Shown in pieces: positions 1 through 15,200 of a DNA stretch of 64,000 bases. The notes below the pieces were generated by a model. That model searched no databases. It was given only the letters and a program-made list of their open reading frames with translations, and was not told the DNA's origin. How positions within the stretch are numbered: position 1 is the stretch's first letter; each line of letters starts with the position of its first letter. A program made the translations under genes and the position numbers. The stretch is from Apostichopus japonicus. Taxonomy: Eukaryota > Echinodermata > Holothuroidea > Aspidochirotida > Stichopodidae. The stretch is from assembly GCF_037975245.1 (NCBI RefSeq), contig NC_092582.1, positions 22,530,577 through 22,594,576 on the forward strand, given 5' to 3'.

Positions 1-46
1 AACTCCATTATCGTTCCTTTTGTCTTTAATTTTGTTGCTTTGGCAG

Positions 47-238
47 GTGTACAATCAAAGTTTCTTTGGACCAAACAGGGTCTGGTTTCTGATAGGTTGG
101 TATCCAGATAACTGGTACGCCGAAAAAGACGACAACATCGACTGTACGCCAGAGCAGCTTAAGGAAGCCTTGGAGGGCCACATAACTACGGAGGGGATGA
201 TGTTAAAGCCTGACGATTCACCATCAATATCAGGCATG
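47..238 (+). CDS. GABBR1: GABBR1-like exon: Venus-flytrap lobe 2, GWYPDNW motif
   Basis: The acceptor is TTTGGCAG before 47 and the donor ATG|GTAGGT after 238; both phases are 0. It encodes 64 residues from VYNQSFFG to SISGM, with [13 protein letters not shown] and [11 protein letters not shown] matching subunit 1. The second Trp of VWFLIGW aligns with mammalian Trp278 (mature GB1b numbering), a lobe-2 ligand contact. Upstream sequence 1-46 is intron. Confidence 0.95.
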
Positions 239-3200
239 GTAGGTATAATAACGTTAGTTTCGATTAATCACATTCCAGAGAAAATGTTTTTTGAAATGCA
301 TAGTCTGCAATCAGGATATCACAATAAAGCATGAAAAGTTTGTAGCTGAGATATGTGAGCAAGAAATCCATCATTCTATCCGTTGTCTCAAAACAAATTC
401 AAGGCACTATATCAAAAAGGACAAGCTGCAGTAGCTGCAAAATCCCCTGCAGCAAGGCTGCAAAGTTTCTCAAACAGTAGAATGATCTCTGCAGACTGTC
501 AGAGCCTATTATTTAATAATTGCAGAGCACAGCATGGCTGCAGTTGTGCTGCAGCCCCCCATCCCCATCCCCCACCCCAGTATCGGACTTTTCAGACGAT
601 GCCTGACAAAGAACGGGCCGAACGGGTACGCAACAGCCTGATGCATTTACGTGCTATAGCCTGATATGTACATGTATCTCATAGTTACCGTAGCGATCAG
701 TTCTACACGAGAAACCCAAAGGCTGGTTCATACAGTAATGCACATTGAATTGTATCTTAATTTGAAGGTCAAAGCGATCTGTGTGTTCAACAATATATTT
801 TCAAGGAATACTTCCAAAAGAGTAATCAATGTTTAAGGCAAACGCTTCTCAGCCCTTACGTAAATTTCTGAGAATCGATTCGTGCTTTGGTGACTGAAAA
901 ATTTATGCCTCCGTGCGATCTTGGGGCCCGGATAATTCTACGGGGGGTAGTTTTCTTTTCCAAAACTGTGCTACATGATCTTTGTTTTATTCATGTAGAT
1001 GTTGTACTTGTAATGATTCCTTTGGGAATGAAATAGAGGAGACTCTCAAGATTTTCATCAAGGAAAAAGGGCCGTAAGAAGGTGGTAATTTCTTGGGAAT
1101 GATATTTTTAGATAACTATGTTTGCAGGTTCTGTAATACTCAAGTGATTCAGCTACAAGCAGCAAAAAAGAATAAAAAAAACACTGTCCAGTGACACTCT
1201 TTCCGTCACTACAGTTAAGTCATTCAAATGTGCGACCACAAATGTCATCTCAAAAAACAATATTTGAAAATGAGATCAAAATATATCTTTAGGGTTTGGT
1301 CAGGGCTAAAGGGTTTATCTAAGCTACAAGACTGCAATATCTTTGGTTATATTTTGAAGATCACCTGTTTTAAATTTGTAATATAAAGTTAGTTTCTGTG
1401 AACAGAAGAAACCAATATAGTACAATATCTGATCAGTTTGTTTCATAGAGATGGGAAGGTTTGTGAGAGAAGGCAGAAGAATGGTGGCTAGGTTTGGGAG
1501 GATAGGGTGACGCGAAATTTAAAGTTAACAGCAAATCAATGCAAATAAAAAAAATCAAATAAAAAAATCAAATCAAATCAAAATCAAAAATAAAATCAAA
1601 TAAAAATCAAATCAAATAAAATCAAATAAAAAAAATCAAATAAAAAAAAATCAATGCAAATAACAGCAAATCAATGCAATGCAAATAAAAAATAAAATTG
1701 CAAATAAAAAAAAAAAATAAAAATTGTTATTTTCGTATCATTTCAGTCATAGTCCTGCATAACATAATTTATTTGTAGTAGTCAGGGATTTCTTCCTGAT
1801 CATTTGCAAATATAGTCAACCAGATCCAATAAGTATGTTGTTTCTTTGTCAGGGCTGTTAATATGCCCTTCTAACCTGACAAAATCATTTTCTTACTGTA
1901 ATGAGCAGAATTTGTATCGCAAGGTTGTTGACCTGCAGACGTAGATGCACTTTTTAACTTGTCGCTTGACTGCTATGAGTTTACCACCGGCTATAAAGTT
2001 ACGTAAATCACAGCCCATAAATTGCTTAAATACCATTCAAGTATTTCAATATTATGTTTCATGATTAGATTAGTTTAAGCGATTACATCTGCACTGCATG
2101 CTCGATCAACTCAAATCTATTTTAATAATGTAACTACAAAGATTATTGTAACCATTGCACACTATGTAATTGACCTACAGAAGGCAAGGCAAATTTCCAA
2201 GGACTTTTTTATTGTTGGATCTCGGACAGCCGGCTAGATTTTAGTCTTTACTAGTCCAAACAGCAAATTTTGGTTGTAAAAAAATGTAACAAGTAATGAA
2301 TAATACGTACCCTGTAGATTTGGTGAATATACAACAGGCTTTGAGGCAATGAAACAATCCCTTTTACTAAATTGGGATATTTATCAAAATGCAATCTGAA
2401 TTTGTTGTAGAAATGTAGTCGTAGATTTTGGTTGTCTCTGATGGCTGGACAACCATTAAAACTTTGCCGTGGTAGGCCTACGTAATGAGTAACATAGTTT
2501 GCTGGTAATCTTATTAGGTACTTGCTTACTCACGTTAACAAGACATTGGGACTATTCATCTACAGTAAGCCAGTTTGTTTCAGAATTTGATAAAATCAAT
2601 AACACCTTGTTTGAAGTTAAGACATCACGGACTGACACAGTACATCCCTTTCTAATAGAAGGCTTTGTAGTTTATACAGTAAAACATTGGGCTTGCTTCA
2701 AACAGTTTATGCTTACAATTAAGCCATTAAATAGATTAAAAGTTGATTTTGATCAGTCAGTTGTCACGATGTGCATTTAGAAATACTAAAAACGTGTGTA
2801 ATTATATACGAGCTATATGGTCGTATGTGTGATGTAAGCATCCCTACACATACTCAACATGTCTTTGTCGTGAACATGGTGCGATTTTGTCAGGAATATT
2901 TCTGAAGCAAAGTGTCACATTAAGAGGAATTGGAATGAATTAAGTGCTAGCTGTTAATGCAGTTTTCTGTTAACAGTTGCTAGGGCTTTCAGGAAGATGA
3001 AGTATCATAAAGAAAAATAGTTTGTTGAACTGAACCATTGCATGTACTTAATCGTAAGTAACTCCTAAATTTAGCACACTAAGACCGCGCGTATATGTAG
3101 ACATATTTTTTTATTATTCAATATATGGCAGGGAATTAACAGTTGTTTATCATCCGAGCAACATCAAAGCTTAACAAACGCCTGCATAGCCTGCTATCGA

Positions 3201-6200
3201 TTGACCTGTATAAAGCTGTCCAGTGTGGTGTCTAATTGAACCTGTGTCCAATAAAGCGGGAGAAAACAGGTCACGGAAAAATTGGCTGATTGCAATGGGA
3301 GTTAATTTTGAGTTTTGACCTCCAGGGAGAATCTGTTATTAACAGCTTTTTTTCCATTACGGACCCTATGAAATGGTAGATGCTGACAGAGTTCCCATGG
3401 ATTAAATTTAAAAAAAATCCTTTGGCCTTCTTCTCACAGGTAAAGGTTGTATATTGCATAAAAAAAGGTTCAGTGTCTCTTCGTGCGTAAAATTAAGCCA
3501 CGGTTATCGATATTGAAGTTAATACATTAGTATCTGCATGATAGTTAGGTCATGGTAACAAGGTGAAGGACAAGCTATTTTTGATTATTGCATTCATAAG
3601 TCTAAGCTAACCAAACTGTGGTATGTGGTAAACTAATGTAATTGTGTGTATAGACTAAATATACTCAACGTTGACACTGTGCTCCATCTTCTTAAGAATA
3701 GAATAGTATGCATAGTACACACACTTATACAGTATGGCTAACAATTACACAGTCCCCTATCTAAAGGCTAAGTCTTCACAACAGTGACAAAGTGTCCTAG
3801 CTTTTAGGGTGCTGATTGCTTTTGGTACACATTATTTTAGCTAACAGCACAGACCCTTTTGATGGGTAGGCTAAGTCTTCACAATAGTGACAAAGTATCC
3901 TAGCTTTTTAGGGTGCTGATTGCTTTTGGAACACATTATTTTAGCTAACTGCACAGACCCTTGTCACTGGAAGTGTAGGCTAAATCTTTACAACAGTGAC
4001 ACAGTGTCCTAGCTTTTTAGGGTGCTGATTGCTTTTGGAACACATTATTTTAGCTAACAGCACAGACCCTTTTAACTGGAATGTGTAGGCTAAATCTTTA
4101 CAACAGTGACACAGTGTCCTAGCTTCTCAGGTAGTTGTGTACTCCCTCCAGTCTTATTGATATTCTTAACCTGTGAACATTATACCTTGATAGATATCGA
4201 CATTATCCACAGATGGTAAAAAATTAAAAATGGTAGATTTTCTTCAATGCATCAGTCTTTGCCATTGTTGATCACCTGTCTGGCAAATTTTGAGATCTGT
4301 TTATTGATTTTCTTAATACACAGCATAAATAAATTGAAAACAAACGTGCAATAGGAAAGAAATGATTGAGTATAGAAGGGATTTGACCCAGGAATGACCA
4401 TTTCCCATTTTCTTCTTCTTCTTTTATTTTATTTATATTACAACGTACATATTCTTCTTTACATGTCAATTTGTGTTCATTGAACGATAAAACTGTTGTT
4501 ATACATGCCTGTACTGATTCACCTGAAGAAACCTAAATTATAAGTTTGGTGTAAATTATGGAATAACAAACAAAACATGGTTTTCCAAATGTTCAGTCCA
4601 AGATCCACTTTTACTCAAGCATGTCATACCAGATATAAGCTTCCCGCAATACAAAAAACATTACGAAATTCATCAAGACTACATAGGTGATACAAATTTG
4701 ACAGGACTAGTTCTGATATGCTAGTTTGTTTCACTGTGTTCCCTAAAACGGATTTCATTCAGTTCGTCTGTCATCAGTTGCAATTAACCGATTTTGCTTT
4801 CTCTCTCTCTATCTCTTTTTGGGGTCTGCAGACATCCGATAAATTTGAGGAACGGATGGCGAAAATATTTGCCAATCCAGCGCAAACAACTGGCTATCCT
4901 GAGTCTCCATTGGCCTATGATGCTGTATGGGCTCTAGCCCTAGCCCTGAACAAGTAAGATTTAATAAAAATGGTCTGAGCACTGCCCTCATTCTCTACGT
5001 TTTCCATTTAATGAAGTGTGGGCTCTCTGTGGTCACAACCATCGGACAGTAAAATTAGACTATTACTGTCCCAGGGCAGTGCACATTGCTTTGTATGAAC
5101 CAATTCAAACATGATTTATAAGTTGGGGCTATTAACTTTATTTTTCAAGACTTGTCTGTCATATTTGGTTGCCATGTTTTTATTGACTAAGGATGGCTGA
5201 CTTAAAAAGATATTTCATAATTTTATTCAAGGACACATTAAGGATTACTAGACAAATCTTTTGTGTTGCTATGGGGAAGTCTATTTAGTCGAGCATACCT
5301 GCTCTTCAGTATATTTCGACTTTGCACAAGATTGCAGGCTTATAAAATATGAATAACATGTCTGTACATGTGAGTCAACTTATAGTATACTTGATAGTAA
5401 AGTCAGCTTTCACTGTCTGTAGACATGCTGATAACCCATTGCTTTCTCATCAACTCTAGAAAACAGATCTTAATAAAGAACAAAGATTTTGCTTCATTAC
5501 ACCTGTTTGCATTGATATATTATCATTGTAAATGTAACTCTTGGTATTTATAAACACACAGACACACCCAGGTATGTTTTACCTGAATGTGTTTTACCTG
5601 AATGTGTTTTTTTCATTGTTTAAATCCACGTACACTACACCTTAACAATACCACTTTACAATACAATTCTTCTGAGGACATGTGTGATTCTTCTCAAGTA
5701 ACCTCTGAGGACTTGGAATTCCTTTGTTCATGTCCTCAGAATACAAAAAAAGTCCACATTTACACACACACAAAATTGCCCAAGCCTTCCACCTATCGAA
5801 TTGTGCTTCGAATTTGATGAGTTTAATTAGTGATCATGTTTCCAGGCAGTGTTGAGATAAACAAACAAACAAATAAACATAAATAACAAAGCATCATGGT
5901 ACTGTCATGCAGCCTGCATTTTAGCAGTGTACTCCACAAGATCTAGCATAGTGAACACTATACACCTGATAACTCATTTTTTATGCGATTGTGTTTGACC
6001 TAATAATCACCATATTCTTGTCTTTTATAGAATACCTAAAACAGCTCATTTCTACAACATCCAAAATATATCTGTATTATATATATATAGGTCATGAAAA
6101 GTCTCAATGTTAACTTTTGTTATACATTTTACATGAAAAACTGAACTGAGCTGATTTAAACTGTTAGCTGCAGTATTCATCTAATGAGGATGAATTTCTA

Positions 6201-9200
6201 TGTATACATGTTGATCACTGGATCGATGGATGTTATATTTCACTGAAATAAAAGACACAAACTGAAGTCAAAAAGATTAACACGATAGTAAAAACAGTAG
6301 GGTATCTTTTTCTTCCCTTCAGGCTCACTCATATCCCTATCCTTCACCTCCCCCCTCCCATCCCCACCCCCAAAAATGATCTAGCAACAAAAGAAGATGA
6401 CAAACAGAAGTGATTAAATGTTGTTGGTATATATCTGCCACAGAAGTGCAAGCTAAATAGTTCTCAATGATTTAGGGTGATATTTTGTAGTAGGGTGGAG
6501 GTGAAAAACAGGGCTATAAGATCCACCAACAGCTAGCTACATGAGCCTTAAGTGTTGCTATTGACTGAGTATACTATACATTCCTAAGTATGAATACAAA
6601 AAATTAAAAAGGGGGATAATATTTGTCTTTTCTGAGAAAAAATTATTATAGTATGCAAAACTGTACCAGATTAGATGTACAGAAATCTCAAGCACTAGAA
6701 GCTTGCAAGATTTTGCTAACTATCAGCAATCAAATTGTACATCGAATGGATAATCAACACTTCAATCTTTGATATTTATGTGTTAATTCACTGTTATCGC
6801 CAAATTTGCTAGTTTACATACATCTTTGTTCATATTAGCTACTCTCTTACGAAGGAAGTCGCTCTGCATTTTTGATATGGCCAATTTCTTTGTTTGATTT
6901 GATGCAATAGAAAGCACTATGTATTGTAACACATGGTAATATCATATATTCAAAACCCTACTTGTCAAGTTCACAGGATTTTGTGTTGATTCTCTGAAAA
7001 GCCTCACCCCAGGGTGGCTGGATTTACAGGTTATCTTGTTTCTCTGTGTGACAAAACATTTCGCAGGTGACCGCCAGTGACTCGGTCAAGTTTTCTGACA
7101 CTTAAATAATCTCCTAGGATAACTGACAGTGGGTAGGTTTACAAGGTATTTATACTCAGTTGCTAAGGAAGGGACTATTGCCTCAAGAAGGAGATTAATT
7201 GTACTTATCAGATAAAGCTAGGAGGTGATAGCTAATGTAATTCATCTGTTAGGATGTGTCCTTTCTAGGTAGCTTGAAGCTAAGATCATGATTCAGACAC
7301 AAAGCCCCTTCTCTCTATCTATAATAAAAAACCATGCATCGATTGGAGGAGCTGACAAATCTTTTTCAATTAAGGCTTTTCTTTGGTTAACTGTCACTGT
7401 TCAAGCAACGGACCATCCATGATTCAGAGAAACGTAAGGTCAAATCTTAGCTTGGTGCTGAAATAGAGAAATTTTGTAGATAGGATATGTATCTCAAGAG
7501 CAAAGCTTTTATGTGGTTGGTTTTATGTTAACAAACATGGATCTCTTGTTACATGTTGTCAGCATGCTTATCTTGAAGTGTAGGCTTTTACTAAGTGTAA
7601 CGTTCCATTCTTGAATAGAAAACTATGATTTATCATAAAAGCCTATCCTTGGAGTTTATAGCAATATGTCTGCTTATCATAAAATGAAGAAATATGGTTG
7701 ATTTAGTGGGAGTTATTAGTTTACATATCTTCTTCTTTTTATATTTTACAAGATGTGTTTAGTTATTGCTATATGGTGGTTAATAGTGCTCATTTTGTTA
7801 ATCATATTTAAATTGATTTATTTCTGTATGATGGCTTTCAAAGAAGATGAAGAGGACCACAGGTCTGACAAGAGGGGTAGGAGAGGTGGTGGCAGTGGGG
7901 TACAACAGTGCGGCCCTGAGAAAATAAGGGGGTATAGGGAATGGGGAAATATTGGATAAACAATTAATTGCCATTTACAAAATATGCCCTTAAGGAGACA
8001 TGAAAACTTCAAGAAGTGGCCTCTGGGTGGCATAATTGTCCCCAGGGGCACAACCAGGCTCTCAATGCCCCCGCATAGTTTGTTATTATCCTAAGGGAAT
8101 CCAAAGAGGTACAAGCAAGCACAATCAATTGTTAATATCTGACTCTGTCCTACTTCAACTGAAAGTAATAATACTAAAACCCATCGGTGCACAATATTTA
8201 GGTGTTGTTATATATATCACTAAGTTGTGCCAACGAGAAGAGAAGGCCAGAGTAGAAATTACAACTAAACATATTCTAAAAAATATAAACATAGGTTGGT
8301 TTATTAGGATATCAAGTTGAGTTTTCTATATGAAGTTTCATCCATATGTTTGTAGCTACAATGGTATATACTATTACAAATGAAGGGAAAAAATTTATTG
8401 AAATAGTACACCTTGTTTTTTTATCCATCATTGTAGGGCTCTATCAGTGGAAAGGAATTTCATGAAATTTAAAAGCAAAAACAAATTCACTGATGAATCA
8501 CACATGATTTACAAATTTTCATATCCTACTCAATGGTTGCTAAGGGGTCTTTTTTCACCGGATATTTGCATGGCATATTAATACTCATCGTGTAATGAGG
8601 TCAACAGCATTGTTCTTTATTACCGTATTGTCTTCAGTTAATTTCTTATATCCTTATACTTCCAGGCCTAGAATTTAATGAGTTTAGCCACTTGGTAAAA
8701 GGTACAAGTGCTTAAAAAATTTACTAGCTAAGTTAAAATTCCCATTGGCATTTTGCTGAATTACATTACACACATGAATTACATTACACACATGCTTGAT
8801 TATGCATGAAGAAGCCAAACAGAATTTGCTGATGATATACAGCAGCCTAATATAGGAATACAGGGCTGTTTTAGGCAGCCTACATATAGATCATGCCCAT
8901 TGTATAATTGACTGTTGTACCCAACATATACCATGTTTTATGTTCTACTGGGAGAAACATGCAAGTGTTGTTTCATTTTACTTGCAAACTGCAGAATCCA
9001 CTGTCATTATTTAGCCAGTAAATAGTCTGAATTTCGGGCCCCATTTCCACGATATTTTTACATGACACACAAGAAAATATCACACGTCTTTTTTGTGATG
9101 AGAAACCACTTGATCAGTTTCTCATTTTCACATTTTCTTCTCCTTTTTCTATCTCTTCCTGAAGTACTATGAACAATTTAGCTCCACGGAACCTCAGCTT

Positions 9201-12200
9201 AGAGGATTATAATTACAACAACCAAGAAATTGCTGACGATATTTACATGTCTCTCAACTCATCAAATTTTGAGGGTCTCTCAGTAAGTGGAAAAGTTATT
9301 ATTATTATTGTTTTTCTTCCCGTCTGCTTTGGTATCCCATTAAGTTTTTGTAACTATATGCATACTCCTATGTTCATATTGTAAACTATGTTAGTTTCTT
9401 GTTGTCAAGGGTATGGATAGGATGGAAGCCTATCAGTATACTATACATTTAACTACTATGTACCAGCATGAAGAACTACTGTACAGCATTTCTTGTGTTA
9501 GTAAAACAGATTAAATTAAAAACTGTGGTTCCCACACGGTCTGGAAAAGTCAGGAAAAAGTATGGCAAAGGAAAAAACCCATTTTGTAGGTCATTTAAGT
9601 TTCAAATTTTGAAGCTTATAGTCTGGAAAAGGAAGAATCAGGGCAAATCCTTGTGTGAATTTACACTTTTTGTATGATTTAACTTAATACACAAGCAAGG
9701 GGTTTGAGAAAAGGGAGAAAAAAGTTAATAATATAAATCCAACTTTGGTGAAAAGAATTGGCTACATCATGTTATATTTGAGGTCCTTGTCTCTTTAAAT
9801 GTCCACCTCACCAACAATTAACAACATTAGCTACATCATTAGTATATGAAGGCATCATCGTAAACCATGCACACAGCTTGTTTGGAAGAAAGTCTGGGAT
9901 TTCATTTCCCTCAAAAGTGTGGGAACCATATGTGTTACACACAGAGCCTACATGTAGTTTAATATGTGTAAGCAGAGCTAACTCCCAACCAGGAACGTAG
10001 AAACTTAGAACTGGATTTGAACCATGGCTATACAGCAGACAGACTACATGGCCAGCCTAATGATGAGTTGATAAGCCTATACTCATGACTGCAGGAATTC
10101 TCCTAGCGCCCAATGCTGTAGGAACTGTGACATATGGCTTGTACTGTGATACCATTCAGAAGGTTTGATCAAGCACATAATTTATCTAATTCATAGGATA
10201 AATCTAAATGAATGCAAAACCTTTTGAACCCACACTGATCTCCATGGGGGCAACATACTGTATGTCACACACACCTGGCTTGGTGGGTGGGATTAGATAT
10301 ATGCTATACAGCAGATGCTATCCATAGTGTAACCATGCATTTTACAATCTTAACAAAAAATAAACTTGAAAATATCCTTTTTTCTTGTCTAGGGCACTGT
10401 TGCATTTTCCAGCACTGGTGACAGATTGGCCTGGACACAAATTGAACAAATGAGAAGTAAGTAAAATGTTTTACAAATGACAGCTAACTTTAGATTAGCT
10501 GATCCTACTGCTTTGTCCCTTGTCCCTGCGGAAACGGACACAACTCGGAATTTTGTTTATATCTCCCCCCCCCCTCCCCCACGCATCATCTTAGTGTACA
10601 GCAAACACTCCATCGAGTGGCACATTTTACTTGTTGGGGGGCTTGTTTTTCCATGCAATCAAATTTCTAGCCAAAATCAAAACTGACACTATTCTGTTTA
10701 TCATTTTTAATGCATCCAAAAATCGTATAGCTGGAAATGATTGGACAGATATTGTTCAGCTCAATCGAGTCATGATCATCTGGAAGGCTTAGCTACAAAT
10801 GGAAGTTGACAAGCCTCTGTCCTTGAAAGTTAATGATGTATCTGGTGAAATAAATTGCATCGGAGCTGTGAAAAAATTAAAACTATAATGAAAATATTCT
10901 CCGTGGTGAATAATTGGTTGGCAGAACCAAACAGTATGGCAACCCATGAAAAGGTTTTTTTTTTTCACATTCTTGTGAATCTTACCTGTGGAATGATACC
11001 GTGGTTAATCGGATGTCTGGTAAAAAATTTGGAGGACCATTTCAGATGGGAAAAATGTGGATTTCACCTACATGGAAACCCATCTTACATAAGCCAGCCA
11101 GGTTTTGAAGGAACAACCTCACATATGCTAGGTATATATGTGCTTCTAAATGCTACAGACTTTATCCACTAGCCTACCATAGCCCAAGCTGGATAACTTA
11201 CAGCTCTGTACCAATCTTCCATAGGAAAGACTAACAGAAAACTGTACTTTGGCTATGTCCACTGGTTCTCTCTTTATCCTCTGGCTAGCTGTATAGCTAT
11301 GGCTGTCGATCTCCCAGCTGTATAGTCATATACAAAAAATAGGCAGCCTAGCTTTCTATATTCTTTACACCTAGGCATCTGATGGTTCTGTACTGTTTTA
11401 AAGATACAGTAGATTTCAGACTGTTTGAAAGTGTGTCTTTTATTACCAAAGTTCATTTCACCTCATGCAAAATGTAAAAGTCGTTTACGCCACAGGTTTT
11501 TGATATAGCATTAGTCGAGATAGGCAGATAACTGCACCTAGGAGAGTTGATCGAGTACTTACGTGAATCATGACTAAAGTTATTACAGAGAACATGGATG
11601 GAGGGATGACAGCCTGCGTGGGATGTCTTTCATAAGCTATCAATGAAGAGTAGTTTCATGTGAGCCGTTAGTAATATCTAAAAGTGCACAAAGGAACTAA
11701 AAGGAAGGGAGATAGTGACACGGAAAAGTGGTTGCGGATAGAGAATATATGTGTATGGTAATTCTGTATCTTATTCACATGATATGACTAGGAACAGTAT
11801 ATAGCCCGTGCATGGGACATAAAATATCAAGTAGGGCGAATTAATGTCTACGTTGGTATGTGAGCTACATGTAGGCTACTGGCATAGGTCTTGAACCAGC
11901 TCACTTGAAATATTCAAAATTCAGATTTTAATCTCTCGTGTAAAATTTAGGAAAGCATTTAAGACGAGAAGTTAGAACAAAATTCACTTATAAGCTACGA
12001 TGTAACAAGGAGACAAATAAAAATTCAAAAGAAATTTGATAGTGACTGATGCCCAGAAATGTTTATGATATTCAACGATGGCTTTATAATTATGTATCAA
12101 AGATCCACTTCTGTGATGGCCTTGCATAATCCTATTGCTACAACTGCATGCTTAAATATATATTTGAAACCTTGACCTATGACCTCACCAAAAAGGTCAC

Positions 12201-15200
12201 ACATTTTTTTCATCTTTACAATGAAACCTTTAAGCTATAAAACAACAGCAGCACCATTCTGTCTGAGCCTGATAATTAACTTGAAAACTTTTAAGTTTTA
12301 ATTCTTATCAAACTTTTGTCAGAAAACAACATATTCCGACGCACTGCTTTGTAAAGAGATCTGAAACGTCAAACATTGTAAATCATTCGGGCAATTGCCT
12401 TACACCTCAGCACTTTTTGGTTCTGATGGGGTGTAATTATACAGGGTTTTTAGCTTGACCTCAACTACATGCACTACACATTTCAGGGCCTAACACAGAG
12501 AATTATAGCCTAAGTTCCACCAGTAAGATGTACCTAGACTACCGGCGAGGCAAGTTTAAATGGAATCTCCTGCCAGTGTTTTAAACCTGTATTTCATTTA
12601 CGTTAAATAGAATGTGGATTAAAGTTTACTATAGAAGTCACAGAAGTCAAACCCCAAGAGTTGATTCGATCTTTCTCAAGGACGAATGTGTTAATGAAGT
12701 CAACAAACGGAAAAACTCAATTACTGGCAAAGGTGAAAGCATCCAAACACACCTTTTTCATGACAAAATAGTCTTTCACCACTTTCTCTGTGGCTGTTGC
12801 GGTAAAAGTTTCCAAATTTAATCGCTGCATATATATGTACCGCTTTCTACCACTCCATTCAAATTTGCAAACAAACAGCTCGATCAGCAGCCTGACGTGA
12901 AATAAATTACATTTTCATTTTAATTTGCTCATAATTGGAATTCATACTCGTGTAGCCCGGAGGGTGTGCGTGGCATTTGGAAGAATTTGTCTTTCTCCGT
13001 CCTGTGTTTGCTGGATTCCAAACTATGGTTCTGGATGTAGGGTTTTGACTGTGCTTTCTGGTATCAATAAAAATTAGCACATTTTTTTCCCCCTTCATAT
13101 TAGTGAGATGAGATTGTTATTTTGAAGTTTTTGAAATTACCAGAGACATGTCTTCCAGCTTAACTATGAAAGTCTTAATTTTTTAGCCAGCTTAATATTG
13201 TCACTCTTGGAATATTAAAATGGAAATGATTTTTGTATTATTGTTTATCATCTGATATAGTGTTTTATTAGTAAAGGGACAATCAGCATTTCAGAACAGT
13301 TGTCATATTTTGCACAGGATTTTCAGTGTTGATTCCAGGACTGGGTTTGAATAGAAATACAGTATAACTGGTGTTACTGAATAGTAAAAGATAATAAGTA
13401 ATTATATTAGTGTAAAAATTAATTTAATACAGTGATATTAAATATATTAATATTAACAACGTGCAACAGATGCACAAAGCAGAAGATGAATTAAGAGGTG
13501 GATGAAGGCACAGAGCCTGAGAGAGATTGAATTAATAATTAAAGTGCATCATTGATATGAAAGCTATTAACTCCATAGTCTATAATTGCAAAGATTGGTT
13601 TTCATGTTAGAAAGTCGGTGGTGGGGTGGAGGGGTGGTAAAAAATGTGATTTCAGGAAATCTCAGTCAATGGAAATGTTTTTTAAAACAGTTTCCCATGT
13701 TTCGCTGATAATATTCATAAAATTTTATATTTTCTTAGTCTCTGTGAATGCCCAAAATGGACTTCTCACCTGTTCTGTGCACGTTTCACACCTACTTATT
13801 TCTTTAGTGAGCATTCTTTCGAGGGAGTTCGATCCAACATGTGCTTTTCCTAAAGACGTTTGATCGATGATTGTTGATATTTTATGACCTTTACCCCCAT
13901 AATTTGATTTAATTTGATTCAAATTTATTTCCTCAAATGTACATAAAGGCCTGGTACACAAAGTTACAATTACAAGATACATTTGATGAATACTAGAAAC
14001 AAAAGAAAGGTTGTTTATCAAGCTAATTGACCACAAGAACAACAAAATGCAAGGAGACAATAGAAATGTAAACAAAATTCACAGGAATATTGGAATTGAA
14101 AGGAATATATATAAACAAGATTAGATTCAAGAATATTTGCGGAGGCTCCTGAGAGTACTAGCTTGCTATTAAAGGAATACGATATGGGAGATTATGCCAC
14201 ATATAATAGCAATTGTTGTCCAGTAAAACAATTAATGTCAAAATTCTCGCCGTTGGTAAGGCCTGCATTTTGTACCGGGAGACTTCAGCACACGACAGTA
14301 CATGACTGATCACAACCCCACACAACTTGACTGTCATTACGGGCAAAATTGTGAAAATTAAGAATACTAATGATTGTGAATTTGCCTGTTTTAAGTCACA
14401 TATTAAGCTTCGATCAGTCTGGAAAACTGAACATGAAGTAGAATTATCCTGACTGACAGCCGTGCGGTGTGCAGGGCTTTGATCACCATGGAAACTGTAC
14501 AGTTTTAACCAATGATTTATGACGACCAATCACAGGGTTCATAAATTTCCATCTGACCTGAACAAGCTCCGTTCATTAACAGCAAACAGTCATTGTGTTC
14601 GCCGATCAGTCGGTCAGTATGCGGGGGTCAGTCTTAGGACTAATTAATCTTCACAATTAAAAATTTTCCACTCCATGACGGTTGATTCGTGTCGGAGTCA
14701 GTCGTACATTGTGGAACGTACTTTACTTTGCTAGCTAACCTGTCTATAGTGTTATTCGTTATTTACGAGAAAGTGGATCTTTGAAAAATATTTCCCGTTC
14801 TCAATTATAGATGAAAGTAGGGATGCACCGGATATCCGGTCCGGCCGGACTATCCGGCCGGATAGTGAGCAATTATCCGGTTCCGGTTCCGGCCGGATAT
14901 TTTTCAAAATCCGGCCGGATCTTCTTCAAAATCTGGCCGGATCTTTTTCAAAATCTGGCCTGAATTATTCCTTAAAAAGGTGTTGATATTAACTTAAATC
15001 AATGTAAACTATTTCCAAAAATTAATAAAAACATTCAAAGTAAGGAAAAATTAGGTTTAACGTGTTTAATTTAATTTTCTCAATGGTCTGGCGGTTTGCG
15101 TATACCTCACCTAAGATTTGCTCCTTGTTTCATACTTCTACTTCTTATTAATGATTTTCTTTTGTGAAATGAAAAAATCCGGTTCCGGCCGGATTTTATC

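Larger units (their letters stand above)
239..4831 (+). other. Intron: AAATC-rich low complexity and a ~108-bp tandem repeat
   Basis: This 4.6-kb intron holds no recognisable gene. Around 383-664 is a CTGCAG-rich stretch with a short open frame that resembles no family. An A-rich AAATC/AAATAAA tract lies at about 1530-1725 and a tandem repeat at 3767-4125. The other short open frames have no splice or family support. Confidence 0.8.
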